Shown in pieces: positions 40,801 through 49,119 of a stretch of DNA of 64,000 nucleotides. Each line of letters opens with the position of its first letter. The stretch's first letter is position 1. The stretch is from Cinnamomum chago (taxonomy: Eukaryota > Streptophyta > Magnoliopsida > Laurales > Lauraceae). A program made the translations under genes and the position numbers. The notes below the pieces were generated by a model. That model was not told where the DNA came from, made no database searches, and saw only the letters and a program-made list of their open reading frames with translations. Where the stretch lies: assembly GCA_038049695.1 (NCBI GenBank), contig CP142452.1:92139501-92203500 (forward strand), given 5' to 3'.

Positions 40801-43800
40801 AAGAGGAGGAGGAGATCATCACACAACTTCCAACTAGCAAGATTCCAAGATTCATTTTAACAAAATTCATGCAAAGCTAAGCCATTGTCACACAAAAAGA
40901 AAAAGTAAAATAAATAGTAATACAGATAGAGGGCGATCAGTGATAGCTGTTTGCAGTCTTAAGAGAATCAAAGCACTGTAGATCATTTGAGTCAACTAAT
41001 AAGAGATGAAATCTCCATATACCATGTTATTTTAGACATTTTAATACACTTGACTCAATGTATGCCCACCTGTAGAAGGGATAGATCCCGCAAAATTTCA
41101 ATATTGTTCTGTTCAATCTTCAAAGCATTTCGGTAGCATTTGATTGCTTCCCCATATTCCCTGTCCGATCGATATAGCAGACCATAAACGTGCCAACAAA
41201 CATGACTTTTAAGATCATTCTGCAGAAATAAGAGAAGTAGAGTGATAGTTGTATATATATCAAAGGAAAGACTATCAGTTCTACGGAAATATGGGAAAAA
41301 TTTTCAATATGTTGGATTTTCCCCAGATTATTATTTATTTATTTTATATCGGAGGGTGTCCCAGCCCTTTGGACCAAACTAATCCCTACAGGCCCAGGAG
41401 GCGCCGGGTAAATTTCCTGTGGCCCCAGTGTGGTAGCGCAGTTTCAAACCTTCAACCTCTGGGAGCAAACCGTGGACCTAGGCCAACTGAGCTACCCTCA
41501 GGAAAATCACATAAAAATAACAACAATACAAAAAAATACATATAGATAGATTTTCATCAGCTGACATCCACACAGTTTCTCCTGCATGAAAATCATAGCC
41601 TGCCATTAATGCATGGAGGTCCTCCCTATATTAGCAGAGAAGATTGATTTTTGCCCAAGATTTCACCTACAGACGTCCGCAAAAGAAAATTTCACATACA
41701 TATATAGCATTATGTACTACTAAAAAATACAGATATTCTAGATAAAACCTAGGGAACAAACTATGAGATTTTCAGATTTCAATATTTAAGAGCCGTGATA
41801 ATTTTGAATCTATCTCGTTCAAAAGATTCCAACAAAGATGTTGCGGCTTGAGAGTTGCAAAATTCAACAATATATATGATGCCGATGTTATTAAAAGAAA
41901 ATCAATTTCAACTACTAATTTTACCAACCTTCAGTCCACAACGAACAAGCTCATATGCTTCCACTTTACGGTCCATGCAGTTCAGAGTTAATCCCTTCAT
42001 TGACAGAGTTTCTGGCAGCAGGAAGAGGGGGGGAAAGAAGACAAGAAAAAACCATACCATCATAAAATAATGATAGAATAATATTTTGGATTTTCTAACC
42101 TTATTATTGCACATAGAAACAATAAATCGAATACAGATATCGCTTTAAACCATTTTCCTAATCTCATTATCCCAATATGAACACTTTAGACTTCTTTATG
42201 AAAGCTTACACGATGGAATAAGCATAATGCCAGATAAAGCAACAAACAACAAAACTATGCACTTACAATTTTCTTTTGAAAGGTACTATGCACTTACAAT
42301 AGAACTCTTTAGCACATGCCTTTTTTATCATTTTTCACCAGGATAAGGGGAGACATGGACATATTGTAAGAGACAAAACCTCATAAGGTATAGTTGAGTG
42401 CATTAGTCGAATACTTGTTTCTTATTCGCCTTTAAAACCTCCCCAAACCACAAGAATTCATAAAAGGTTTTGTTAACCATTAAATAACCTTTAAAAAATA
42501 GAGGCGTTTAAAGAAAAGAAGGAAAAAGTAAAATATTATTGATATTAACATCTTGGTTGTGGCTATTCTTGCTCAACCAAATAGCTTGAGTATCAAATCG
42601 TAAGACTCACACTTGAATCTTAAGATTCACCTGTAAATGGGATTCGTTGCATAGGTATGAATGGTTTTCTTTAGGATTTAATAGGAATCATAAGATTCTG
42701 ATAGCAATGTCAGCCAATAATGGCTATGAATTATTCTTACAAGAATCAGCAGTTTTTGCAAATCCTCCACCTCCAAAAAATTCAAGATGTCAAACCTATT
42801 TCTATCAATAGTGTCCCGGAGTACCCACAAGGTCTAGCTCACATCACACCTCATCCAAATATCCTTCCCACAGTCTGGTCCATTTTCATTTATCTTCATA
42901 ACAGCAATATTTAGCAAAGCTGAATCAGCCAGACAAAAAAAAGGAATTTGAAGTCCTGGATGGTTAACTCTATGATTTGGGCACGACTGGCTTTCAAACT
43001 CACCCACTGGGCAACCTAGGAGGGCCCATCAACATTCTGGAATTGTTTTGGGCTACTAAACTCAAAACCCAACCCATCATGGGGACGACAAAAAAATGAA
43101 ACCACACGAACTATTCAACTTTGACAACTTCTATGATAATGCCTTGGACTGATCCTCTCATTGGGGTTGTGGACACTCGGCCTAGCCTGCTCCTGAGTTG
43201 AGGTCAGTTACATGACTTATGTTTTGCCATTTCAGTCTATCCTAGGCCAAACCCTCAAATAAGTTGCATTTCTTTATATCTATCCTTCCTACTGTAATCC
43301 ATGTCCTCTTTGGCCTACCCCTTTTTCCTTAAAGAGCCATAAGCTTATATGGAGCAGATTTTTCCTCACTAGTGTTGTTGTTGGCCAAAGTTGGACATGT
43401 CCAAACCATCTCAAACGAGTCTCTCTTAATTTATCACATATTGATGCTACCCCTCTCAATGCTCTCGAATGCGCTAAATTTTTTGTGTTCATCTTTCCTT
43501 GTTTTTCCACACATTTATCTCAACATTCTCATCTCTCATATACTCATCTTTTGCATGTGTTATTTCCTAATTGTCTATCATTCTACTCCATATTCATAGT
43601 TGGTCAAATCACCTCCTTATAAAAAATTTCCTCATGTCTTGCTGGTATGCATGAATCACAGAGCACTCCAAAAGCAAGTCTTCACTTCAACCATCCATCT
43701 CTTATCCTATGTTTGACATCCTCCTCAATCTCTTTTTTTTTTTTTTTTTGAATGGCAACATCCTCCTCAATCTCCCCATCGTATTTTGGAGATTCTCTTT

Positions 43801-45484
43801 ACAGTACCTCTAGAGTTTCAATTCTCACAAGAGTTATATCTCTCTATGCATCTGGACTGAAGTTTCAATTCTTATATTTTGTTTTTCCATTAGATTCTAA
43901 AGCTTCTTGTCCACTCTCAAGTTTCACATTCACGCCATCTCTCGATTCATCCATAAATATTATATCATTTGCAAACAACATACACTAAGATACCTCCACT
44001 TGAATATGCGCTTAACTCGTTCATAATCAGAGCAAAGTGATAAAAGCTTAAAGCCAACCCCAAAAGCAAGTACATGGTCACTAGAAACTCACTTGTCTCC
44101 CCACAAATTCTTACACTTTCTTTCTTTCTTTCTTTTTACAACCAAATTCTTACACTTCCTTCCTTATATATCTACTTAATGATGTTGATATAACCTCTTG
44201 GGACACTCCTATCTAAAACCCACCAAATTTAAAACGCACCAAAATGAAACCCATGGATATTAGCATTATATTAGATGAAATTTGGGCTTCATCTCGGAGT
44301 TGGAAGGTTTTGTTATGCAAATAGGATGGGAGTCTAGTTTTATAGCTAAGCAAGGGATTCTGTTGGGATTTTTCTGCACAAACACAGGCGCGGTCTTACT
44401 GATTAAAAAAATTGCAAATGCATGACAAATTACAAAATTCCTGTTGACCCAATGCATACCTCCATGATCTGGAAACTTTTTCAATATAGCATCTGCAGCC
44501 TTCAACCCTTTCTTGTATTGCTTCGTTTCATATGATTTCTGCACAGTTGAGAAAATGTTAAAGAGTCATTCCTGGACTAACATGGTTTTCAAATATAATT
44601 GCATAGTACTAAACAGAGATGAACACTAAGAAGCTTCCATTGCTTCAAAAGAAGAAGAAATACAAAAGATATCCACAGCATATGATGAAATAAAATGTAT
44701 CACAAGCAACCAAAAGTCACCAAACATCGTATCTACACAACGAAGAAAAAGCAAATGAACGAATGTTTACTGTCTTCTAATTCAGATTGATTTTAAGCCA
44801 CTCACTGACGTGGTCCATCAAATTAAAAGCCCGGATCATCAAATAACAAGCCCCACTTGTACAAAGCAGACACAATAAAACATCAAACAACTCCAAATTC
44901 ACCAGGCGTCCAGGCCCAAACATTTCCTCTGCAGTCATTAATAAACAATCACGTGATCTCAAAGATAGTCAGCCAGTCGCCTACGTGTTCAGCTCAAAGA
45001 ACCTTAATTTCCAAGTGCTATCAATTTCACAAACCCAACAACAAGGCCTCCCACAACAAGAAAAATCACATACACTTGGAGCCCACCAACGCATACCATC
45101 ACCAATCACAGATGCCATTGCCAAACACTCCCACAAAAAAAAAAAAAAAAAAAAAAAAAAAACCAAGAACTCTCCTTTCTTTTCTAAATCAAACTTTCGA
45201 AGCACCGACACATAAGAACCATGCATCAGCTGTATTCGGCAGCTGTTTCAACAGTGATAAAACAGCTAATAATAATGCAAGTTTAGCTGAAAATACAGAA
45301 TCCTTCAAGAATAAGAAGGTCTAAAGAAGAAAGTGAGAGAAGAATAGAATAGAATCGATAGGGAAGAAAGGAAGAAGAAGAAAAGTTAGGGTTTTGAGGA
45401 GTGAAGTGGATGATTTTGAAGTGAGAAGCTTACGACGATGAGCTTGAAGAGATTGGCTTCCTTGGGAGGGAGAGAAGCCCCCAT
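14982..45484 (-). CDS. NAA15: NatA auxiliary subunit NAA15 (complete, 26 coding exons)
   Basis: TPR scaffold of N-terminal acetyltransferase NatA; it docks catalytic NAA10 on the ribosome. Exons in transcript order: 45434-45484, 44460-44538, 41929-42011, 41070-41219, 39789-39904, 38755-38860, 37638-37709, 37402-37517, 33899-34031, 33184-33261, 32966-33019, 32788-32858, 31258-31312, 31069-31164, 25888-26016, 25641-25723, 25310-25540, 22730-22862, 22547-22657, 22274-22405, 21731-21787, 16892-16989, 16709-16767, 16400-16511, 16210-16310, 14982-15181. All phases close, giving 901 aa (Arabidopsis OMA is about 897). The protein starts [17 protein letters not shown] and has TPR helices throughout ([36 protein letters not shown]). 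A basic stretch [18 protein letters not shown] lies near 595-612, and the C-terminus is [11 protein letters not shown]...KALAI. No breaks were seen; the gene appears functional. Introns are large and full of repeats. Confidence 0.95.
17011..17420. repeat. Diverged tandem duplication, period about 214-219 bp
   Basis: Both halves contain AAGCTGGTT, ATAATATTGTCATTTCAAT-like, CAAGGTACAATG-like and GATGCATGCAAA blocks in the same order. Copies start near 17011 and 17225. Divergence by eye is about 20 percent, so it is old. Confidence 0.75.
17941..19270 (-). pseudogene. Captured UDP-glycosyltransferase fragment (UGT92-like), broken
   Basis: The minus strand encodes recognisable family-1 plant UGT blocks in order. 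These are an N-terminal segment [20 protein letters not shown] (about 19190-19270), [20 protein letters not shown] (about 18730-18800), a mid segment [40 protein letters not shown], and the C-terminal sugar-nucleotide (PSPG) box at about 17941-18075. The PSPG box reads [20 protein letters not shown] then [13 protein letters not shown], where active enzymes have HCGWNS. It lacks the first roughly 70-80 residues, has a stop after NEFMA, shifts frame near 18485, and is split by a 376-bp insertion. It is non-functional as an enzyme. It lies in the same orientation as NAA15, inside an intron. Confidence 0.82.
18806..19181. mobile_element. CATAGTT-family MITE (hAT-like), 376 bp, nested inside the UGT fragment
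   Basis: Ends are CATAGTTGCCAAT and, reverse complemented, CATAGTTATTAAT. The perfect 8-bp target duplication CATTGAAG is at 18798-18805 and 19182-19189. Removing it restores continuity of the UGT homology (LALRFIQA to LQPAFDLL), so it inserted after capture or in the donor gene. CA-starting TIRs and 8-bp duplications fit hAT. It is non-coding. Confidence 0.8.
19468..20040. mobile_element. CATAGTT-family MITE (hAT-like), 573 bp, second nested copy
   Basis: Ends are CATAGTTACTAGTTC and, reverse complemented, CATAGTTACCTAGTTC. The perfect 8-bp target duplication CTTGGAGA is at 19460-19467 and 20041-20048. The interior is rich in TTCG/AATTCG motifs and has no long coding frame. The terminal motif and duplication length match the element at 18806-19181. 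Confidence 0.85.
20421..20438. repeat. Poly-C run (18 C)
   Basis: An uninterrupted run of 18 C lies in an AT-rich intron, just outside the right end of the Mutator-like element. Confidence 0.9.
21240..21327 (-). mobile_element. Possible tRNA-derived SINE fragment
   Basis: On the minus strand, after a T/A run, GAGTTGGCCCAATGG resembles box A and CCAGGGATCGATTGG sits at box-B spacing. It lies inside an NAA15 intron and has no tRNA acceptor stem. The call is weak. Confidence 0.33.
23655..23745 (+). mobile_element. tRNA-derived SINE-like sequence
   Basis: AGCCGTGGTATAGTGG (box A type) is followed by GAGGTTGTGGGTTCAAGTCAC (box B GGTTCAAGTC at tRNA spacing), then an A-rich tail. It lies in NAA15 intron 17. 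The layout resembles the sequence at 63358-63440. Confidence 0.45.
26839..28074. mobile_element. TAGCGGC-family TIR element (hAT-like MITE), 1236 bp
   Basis: The left end CAAGGATCAAAATAACGG and the reverse complement of the right end CAAGGAATAAAATAGCGG match each other and the ends of the element at 51659-52359. Flanks TATATATA (26831-26838) and TATATGCA (28075-28082) agree at 6 of 8 bases. Both arms are rich in GTAGC/GCGGCC motifs. The middle (about 27150-27850) differs from the shorter copy and may be another insertion of unknown type. No transposase seen. Confidence 0.7.
28078..28140 (+). mobile_element. 29-bp LINE-tail insertion with 17-bp target duplication
   Basis: The direct repeat ATGCATTCTCAATAAAT at 28078-28094 and 28124-28140 encloses 29 bases (28095-28123) reading GGGACAACGCTTTGATGATT followed by ATGATG. 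That matches the extreme 3' end of RTE-type plant LINEs (GGACAAGGCTTTGATGATGATG), seen also at about 51115-51155. It is therefore an almost completely 5'-truncated retroposition product. Confidence 0.75.
29556..29729. repeat. Perfect tandem duplication, 2 x 87 bp
   Basis: Copies 29556-29642 and 29643-29729 begin CCTTAGCAATACCATCTC and end GGAGGCCGAT, with no differences seen. Identity implies a recent event or a recent copy correction. No coding content. Confidence 0.92.
31731..31812. repeat. (CT)n microsatellite, about 40 units
   Basis: About 82 bases of nearly pure CT lie in NAA15 intron 12 (GA in transcript sense). Open frames made of Leu-Ser repeats here are artefacts of the repeat. Confidence 0.95.
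32140..32205 (+). mobile_element. RTE-type LINE 3'-end fragment
   Basis: The plus strand reads as [19 protein letters not shown] with a TGATAATGA tail, the usual end of plant RTE-clade LINEs. Only the last few tens of bases remain. Confidence 0.5.
34526..34680 (-). mobile_element. tRNA-derived SINE, copy 1
   Basis: On the minus strand, starting at 34680, it reads as a tRNA-like head with box A TAGCTTAGTTGGCC and box B GGTTTGAAATTG. A tRNA-unrelated body ending GGGACACCCTCCG and an A-rich tail follow. It is clearly homologous along its whole length to 41350-41502. Confidence 0.65.
35570..36110. mobile_element. Possible old LTR remnant
   Basis: The segment GGTCTTCTCCTTGTGAGAAC followed by CAAATCAATACATAGCAGCC resembles the downstream part of plant LTRs. 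No matching second LTR, primer site or target duplication was found, so it is listed only as a possible fossil fragment. Confidence 0.25.
40668..40818. repeat. Purine-rich GAG/AGG minisatellite
   Basis: About 150 bases of almost pure purine on the plus strand (GGAGGAGGAG, GAAGAGGAGG variants) lie in NAA15 intron 4. The Glu-rich and Ser/Pro-rich open frames across it are composition artefacts. Confidence 0.85.
41350..41502 (-). mobile_element. tRNA-derived SINE, copy 2
   Basis: The minus strand starts CCTGAGGGTAGCTCAGTTGG (box A). It has GGTTTGAAACTG as box B at tRNA spacing and ends GGGACACCCTCCG before an A/T-rich tail. Nearly full-length homology to 34526-34680 in the same orientation shows a dispersed family. 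It lies in NAA15 intron 3. Confidence 0.68.
43200..44085 (-). mobile_element. RTE-clade LINE fragment (reverse transcriptase to C-terminus), decayed
   Basis: Minus-strand reading in shifting frames gives [40 protein letters not shown] (RT catalytic box, FADDIVL in intact elements; the Asp pair is changed), [12 protein letters not shown], then [15 protein letters not shown]. That order is typical of plant RTE LINEs. It contains stops and frameshifts and lacks the 5' half; it is dead. It lies in NAA15 intron 2. Confidence 0.75.
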
Positions 45485-45600
45485 TTTTTCTCTTTCTTTT
45501 GCAGAGACGGAGAGATAGAAGATGGGGCACGTAGGTTTAGGGCAGCGCACGTGAGTGAGTGAGTGAGAGAGAGAGAGAGAGAGAGAGAGGCGCCGCGTAT
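45485..45600 (-). promoter_or_regulatory. NAA15 5' UTR / proximal promoter with GA repeat
   Basis: The region directly upstream of the NAA15 start codon carries a GAGT/GA microsatellite at 45551-45589 (CT-rich in transcript sense) and further GA runs to about 45700. CU-rich leaders are typical of plant housekeeping genes. No clear TATA box is seen. Confidence 0.4.
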
Positions 45601-45930
45601 TATCTCAGCTGCTGCTGCGGATGCAACCGAACCCTACCGAACCTACCACTCCTGACTCGATGCTTAGTAGAAGGCGGCGAGAGAGAGAGAGAGAGAGTGA
45701 GCGAACAAAAAAAAAGGAGTCTTCTGCCTTGTGGTTGTGGGCGAGGGTTTTGGAGTTTTAGAACAAATTAGAGGGGGAGGGGCGTTTTTGTGAAATTATT
45801 TTCATATATGTCCATTGTATGAAAGAGTAGGGTTTTTAGGGAGATGCTACGTGCACAGATGGAATCGCTCCCTGCACGCACATCCATCCATGGGACCCAC
45901 GATAGATCCCTTTGGAAATTTTCTAAAATA

Positions 45931-46345
45931 CCCTCCCTCTTCCTCTCGTGCTTGCCGCCCACCTCCCTCCTCTCTCCCTCCTCTCTCCCTGTCAATTTCT
46001 CTTTCCTTACTCGCTGCCCAACTCCGCCCCATCTCCCTCTCCCTGTCTCTCCCTCTCCTTGTTCGGAAACTTATGACCAAATAAATGAGTATATTATTCA
46101 GCTATAGGTAGCCGAAACAATATCATCTTGTTCAGCCCTTCAACTACACATGGGCAAACAATATACTCACTTGTTCAGCCCTGAGTTTCCAAACAGAGTG
46201 AGGGACAGCGATTAGGGAAAATGAGAAGGAGAGAGAGAGAGAGAAGGAGAGGGAGATGGGGCGAAGTTGGGCGGCAAACATGGAGAGAGGAGGGAGAGGA
46301 TGAGAGACAAGGAAAATGAGAGGGTATATGAGAGCAGTGGTCAAT
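45931..46345. repeat. Imperfect long inverted repeat (foldback) upstream of NAA15
   Basis: The left arm carries TTGCCGCCCA, GCCCAACTCCGCCCCATCTC, GGAAACT and GAGTATATT. The reverse complement of the right arm carries TTGCCGCCCAACTTCGCCCC, GGAAACT and GAGTATATT in the same order, with CT-rich tracts between. Arms are about 150-190 bp. No target duplication was found. Confidence 0.5.
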
Positions 46346-46598
46346 AAGTCGCCATTGAAAACATGCTAGTCTAGATATTGGGTATATGTGTGATCTGGCC
46401 TTTGCCGATAATATCATGTGAACAATGGGCCCAGGTCATTTATCAAAGCCCGGTAAAAGGGCGTTGGATATAATGAAAATACGGTAGAAGGGCGTTGGAT
46501 ATAATGAAGACGGGCGTAGGTCATTACAATATGGTTTTTTTACCAAAAATGGGAGTTTAAGAAGTGAAACTCCACAATGGGGTGCATCTACTTTTACC

Positions 46599-46698
46599 GG
46601 GTGTTCAAGCTGCTCAAAATGAGTTTGCTTTTACGGGTGTTCAAGCTGCTCAAAATGAATCTGCTTTTACGGGTGTTCAGGCTGCTCAAAATGAATGT
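46599..46698. repeat. 36-bp tandem repeat, nearly three copies
   Basis: Copies at 46599-46634, 46635-46670 and 46671-46698 begin GGGTGTTCA(A/G)GCTGCTC, with only a few differences. The unit is a multiple of three, which keeps an open frame (RVFKLLKM repeats), but no gene context supports translation. Confidence 0.85.
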
Positions 46699-49119
46699 CT
46701 ATAAATTCATAGCATTGACCATTTCAAGCATGAAATGTCACTTTGAAGGGGAGAGAGATACGTCCGTTTCATCTTTACCACCCAAATACAATTTTACACC
46801 CAGAAGGTTGGTTTCTTCAAAAAAAAATTATTGGGCTTCAAGGAACTGACTAAAACGAATTTTGCAGGTGGATCTTTATTCTTATCCACATTTGAGTGGA
46901 TAAAGACATTGGACCTTTTGAGTGGAAAGAGGTATCCAACCCGAGACATTGGCGATGTACATTTTTATTTTATAATATTTCCAAGAAAATCTCAAAAAAA
47001 TCTTTATGTTTTTTGAAATTTTAAAAAATGACAGAAAATTTTGGTTTTTCCAATTAAGGCTTAAGTTTATATACGGCGTTTTCAATTAAAAACATCCAGC
47101 AAAATTGAACCGCCCCCAACAGCCTCTCTCCCTTAAAAAATATTAAATGCCATAAGGTCTTTTCAAGATAAAACCTTGATCTCCTCTCCACTTTTCAATT
47201 CATCATCTTCTTCTGCTTTGTTGCATTTTTTTCTCATTAAAAACGACTAAAGAAATGGGAAAGAAAAAAAAAAAGGCCCGTGAACTATAAAGAAAAAGAA
47301 TTGAAAATCTTTTAATTCTTTCAATGAGTAAGATATCAATTTGGAATGTCATTTTGTGTTTAGATAACAATTTGGTGTTTTACCTCAATGAAGAGGTCGT
47401 CCTGCTCCTAAATTTCTATAACAATGTGGTATTGAGCAATTTGATACAATAGTGATGTAAGTTTGTGATATCCTTGGTTCGTATATTATAAGTTCCGATT
47501 AAAGACTCATCCTCCGTTCCCTTTTAAATGCACGGGTAAAGGTGATTGCGGTCCTTTTTTCATACAAACATTGAGTTGATCATGCAAGACACTCTCCATT
47601 ATCAGTGCAAAGAGTCACACCCTCTCGGCTCAATGGTTTCAATTTCTGTGTCATCGGGCAAAAGGCTTTGGAAACTATGACTCCAACATGGACCCTTCCT
47701 TTCACATAAAAAATTAAATAAAAAACATAGACCCTTCCAAGTTCAATCTCTTTGACCCTAAGAGTTCCGTCTGAAGGTTGGGTCTCCATTTGCATATTCA
47801 CCGTTGATCACCCATGTGTAATTAATTGATCATTACAAACAAATGGAGCATTGATTTTATAGAGAAGCATATACACTCGTTCACATATTGATTGGATTGG
47901 ATGCCCAACATATTGGTAATTTGGTGTGTGCCATTCATTAGAGTAGCCTTCCTATTACTTTAAAAATGCTTTTCTTTATAGATTTTATGCATACACAAGT
48001 GCATTTTTTTGCAGGGTGACGTGTATGGTTCAACTACTTTCGTTTGAAAGTCCACACCAGCTAGGGTTTGAAGATGGGTACCTCCCATGTTGGGGGCAAC
48101 TGTATAACAACTCCTTACTTAATTAGTATAAGGAGTGACAATTCTCACATGGCTGTCCAGTGTTCGACTCTAGACGAAAACCTTTCCTTCTCCTAATGTG
48201 GAATCCATGTAATCCTCCCAACTGTAATGAAATTCTAATTGGAACACTAAAAAAAATAAAAAATAAAAAAATCCTGCACTGTTTCAAGTAATTCTCTCAT
48301 CCTCAAAAGTACAAATATTTTCTTCCTTTCATTCTTGACGCACATTGAGACTTCAGGCAGCCAAAATTCCATCCAACCAAATGAAAGTAATCAAGAACCA
48401 GTTCACACCTACTAGTAGATCTTACATAGTAATTTTGCCTAAGAGGTTTTTCAAGATGCCAGACACATTAAAGGAATTCAACTAGTCAATCAACTTCTTC
48501 CCCCCTTACCTAAAAAAGAAAAACACTACTTCCCCATGACACTGCAGAGGGGTGTAGTCAGATTTTTCATCTAAAAAGCATTACTTGAGAATGAATCTCA
48601 TGTTGATGTTACGCGAGTTCATCTGACAATTGAAGTCGCGCTCATTATAAACAAACCACCTATTGATGTAAAGTTTCAATTAGAAAATAAAAGGTAGAGA
48701 TCACAAGAATATAACCTGTCTTATGGTTTGGAAAGCACCATTCGCCTTTTTATAACTCACTACAAAACATGTCACTGAGGTTTACAACATCTAGTAAATA
48801 AGTTTTATGCTCTCTATGAACTGCAAAACCTGAACTGCATTAATTCACTCAAACCATACTATTTATTTCAGAATACATAAAATGGAAAAGAATACAAAAA
48901 GGTCAAAAATAAAAAAAAGGGAGGAAAAAACCCTGAGATTCTCTATGATAAAATGAATGAACTATGTTGTCCTTTCTGATTTTACACAGGCCTCTAGAGA
49001 GAGAGAGAGAAGTGGTGATGGTGAGAAAATGAGAATATACAGTATACTTTACAATCAAAATTAATTTCGCAACTCCTGCTGATGACGTGGTCATGGCAGA
49101 AATAGCTTTCATGCTTTCT

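Larger units (their letters stand above)
45600..49119. other. Intergenic between NAA15 and GRV2
   Basis: NAA15 and GRV2 are both on the minus strand, so this spacer is the NAA15 upstream region and the GRV2 downstream region. It contains an imperfect inverted repeat (45931-46345), a 30-bp-period duplication (46452-46512) and a 36-bp triplication (46599-46698). From 46.7 to 49.1 kb nothing is recognised. Confidence 0.5.

Noticed and set aside
40554-40880. Glu-rich / Ser-Pro-rich open frames
   Set aside because: Produced by the GAG/AGG minisatellite inside an NAA15 intron.
43289-43510. 73-aa minus-strand protein as a host gene
   Set aside because: The RLRWFGHVQ motif marks it as the C-terminal region of an RTE LINE reverse transcriptase protein, surrounded by further decayed LINE sequence.
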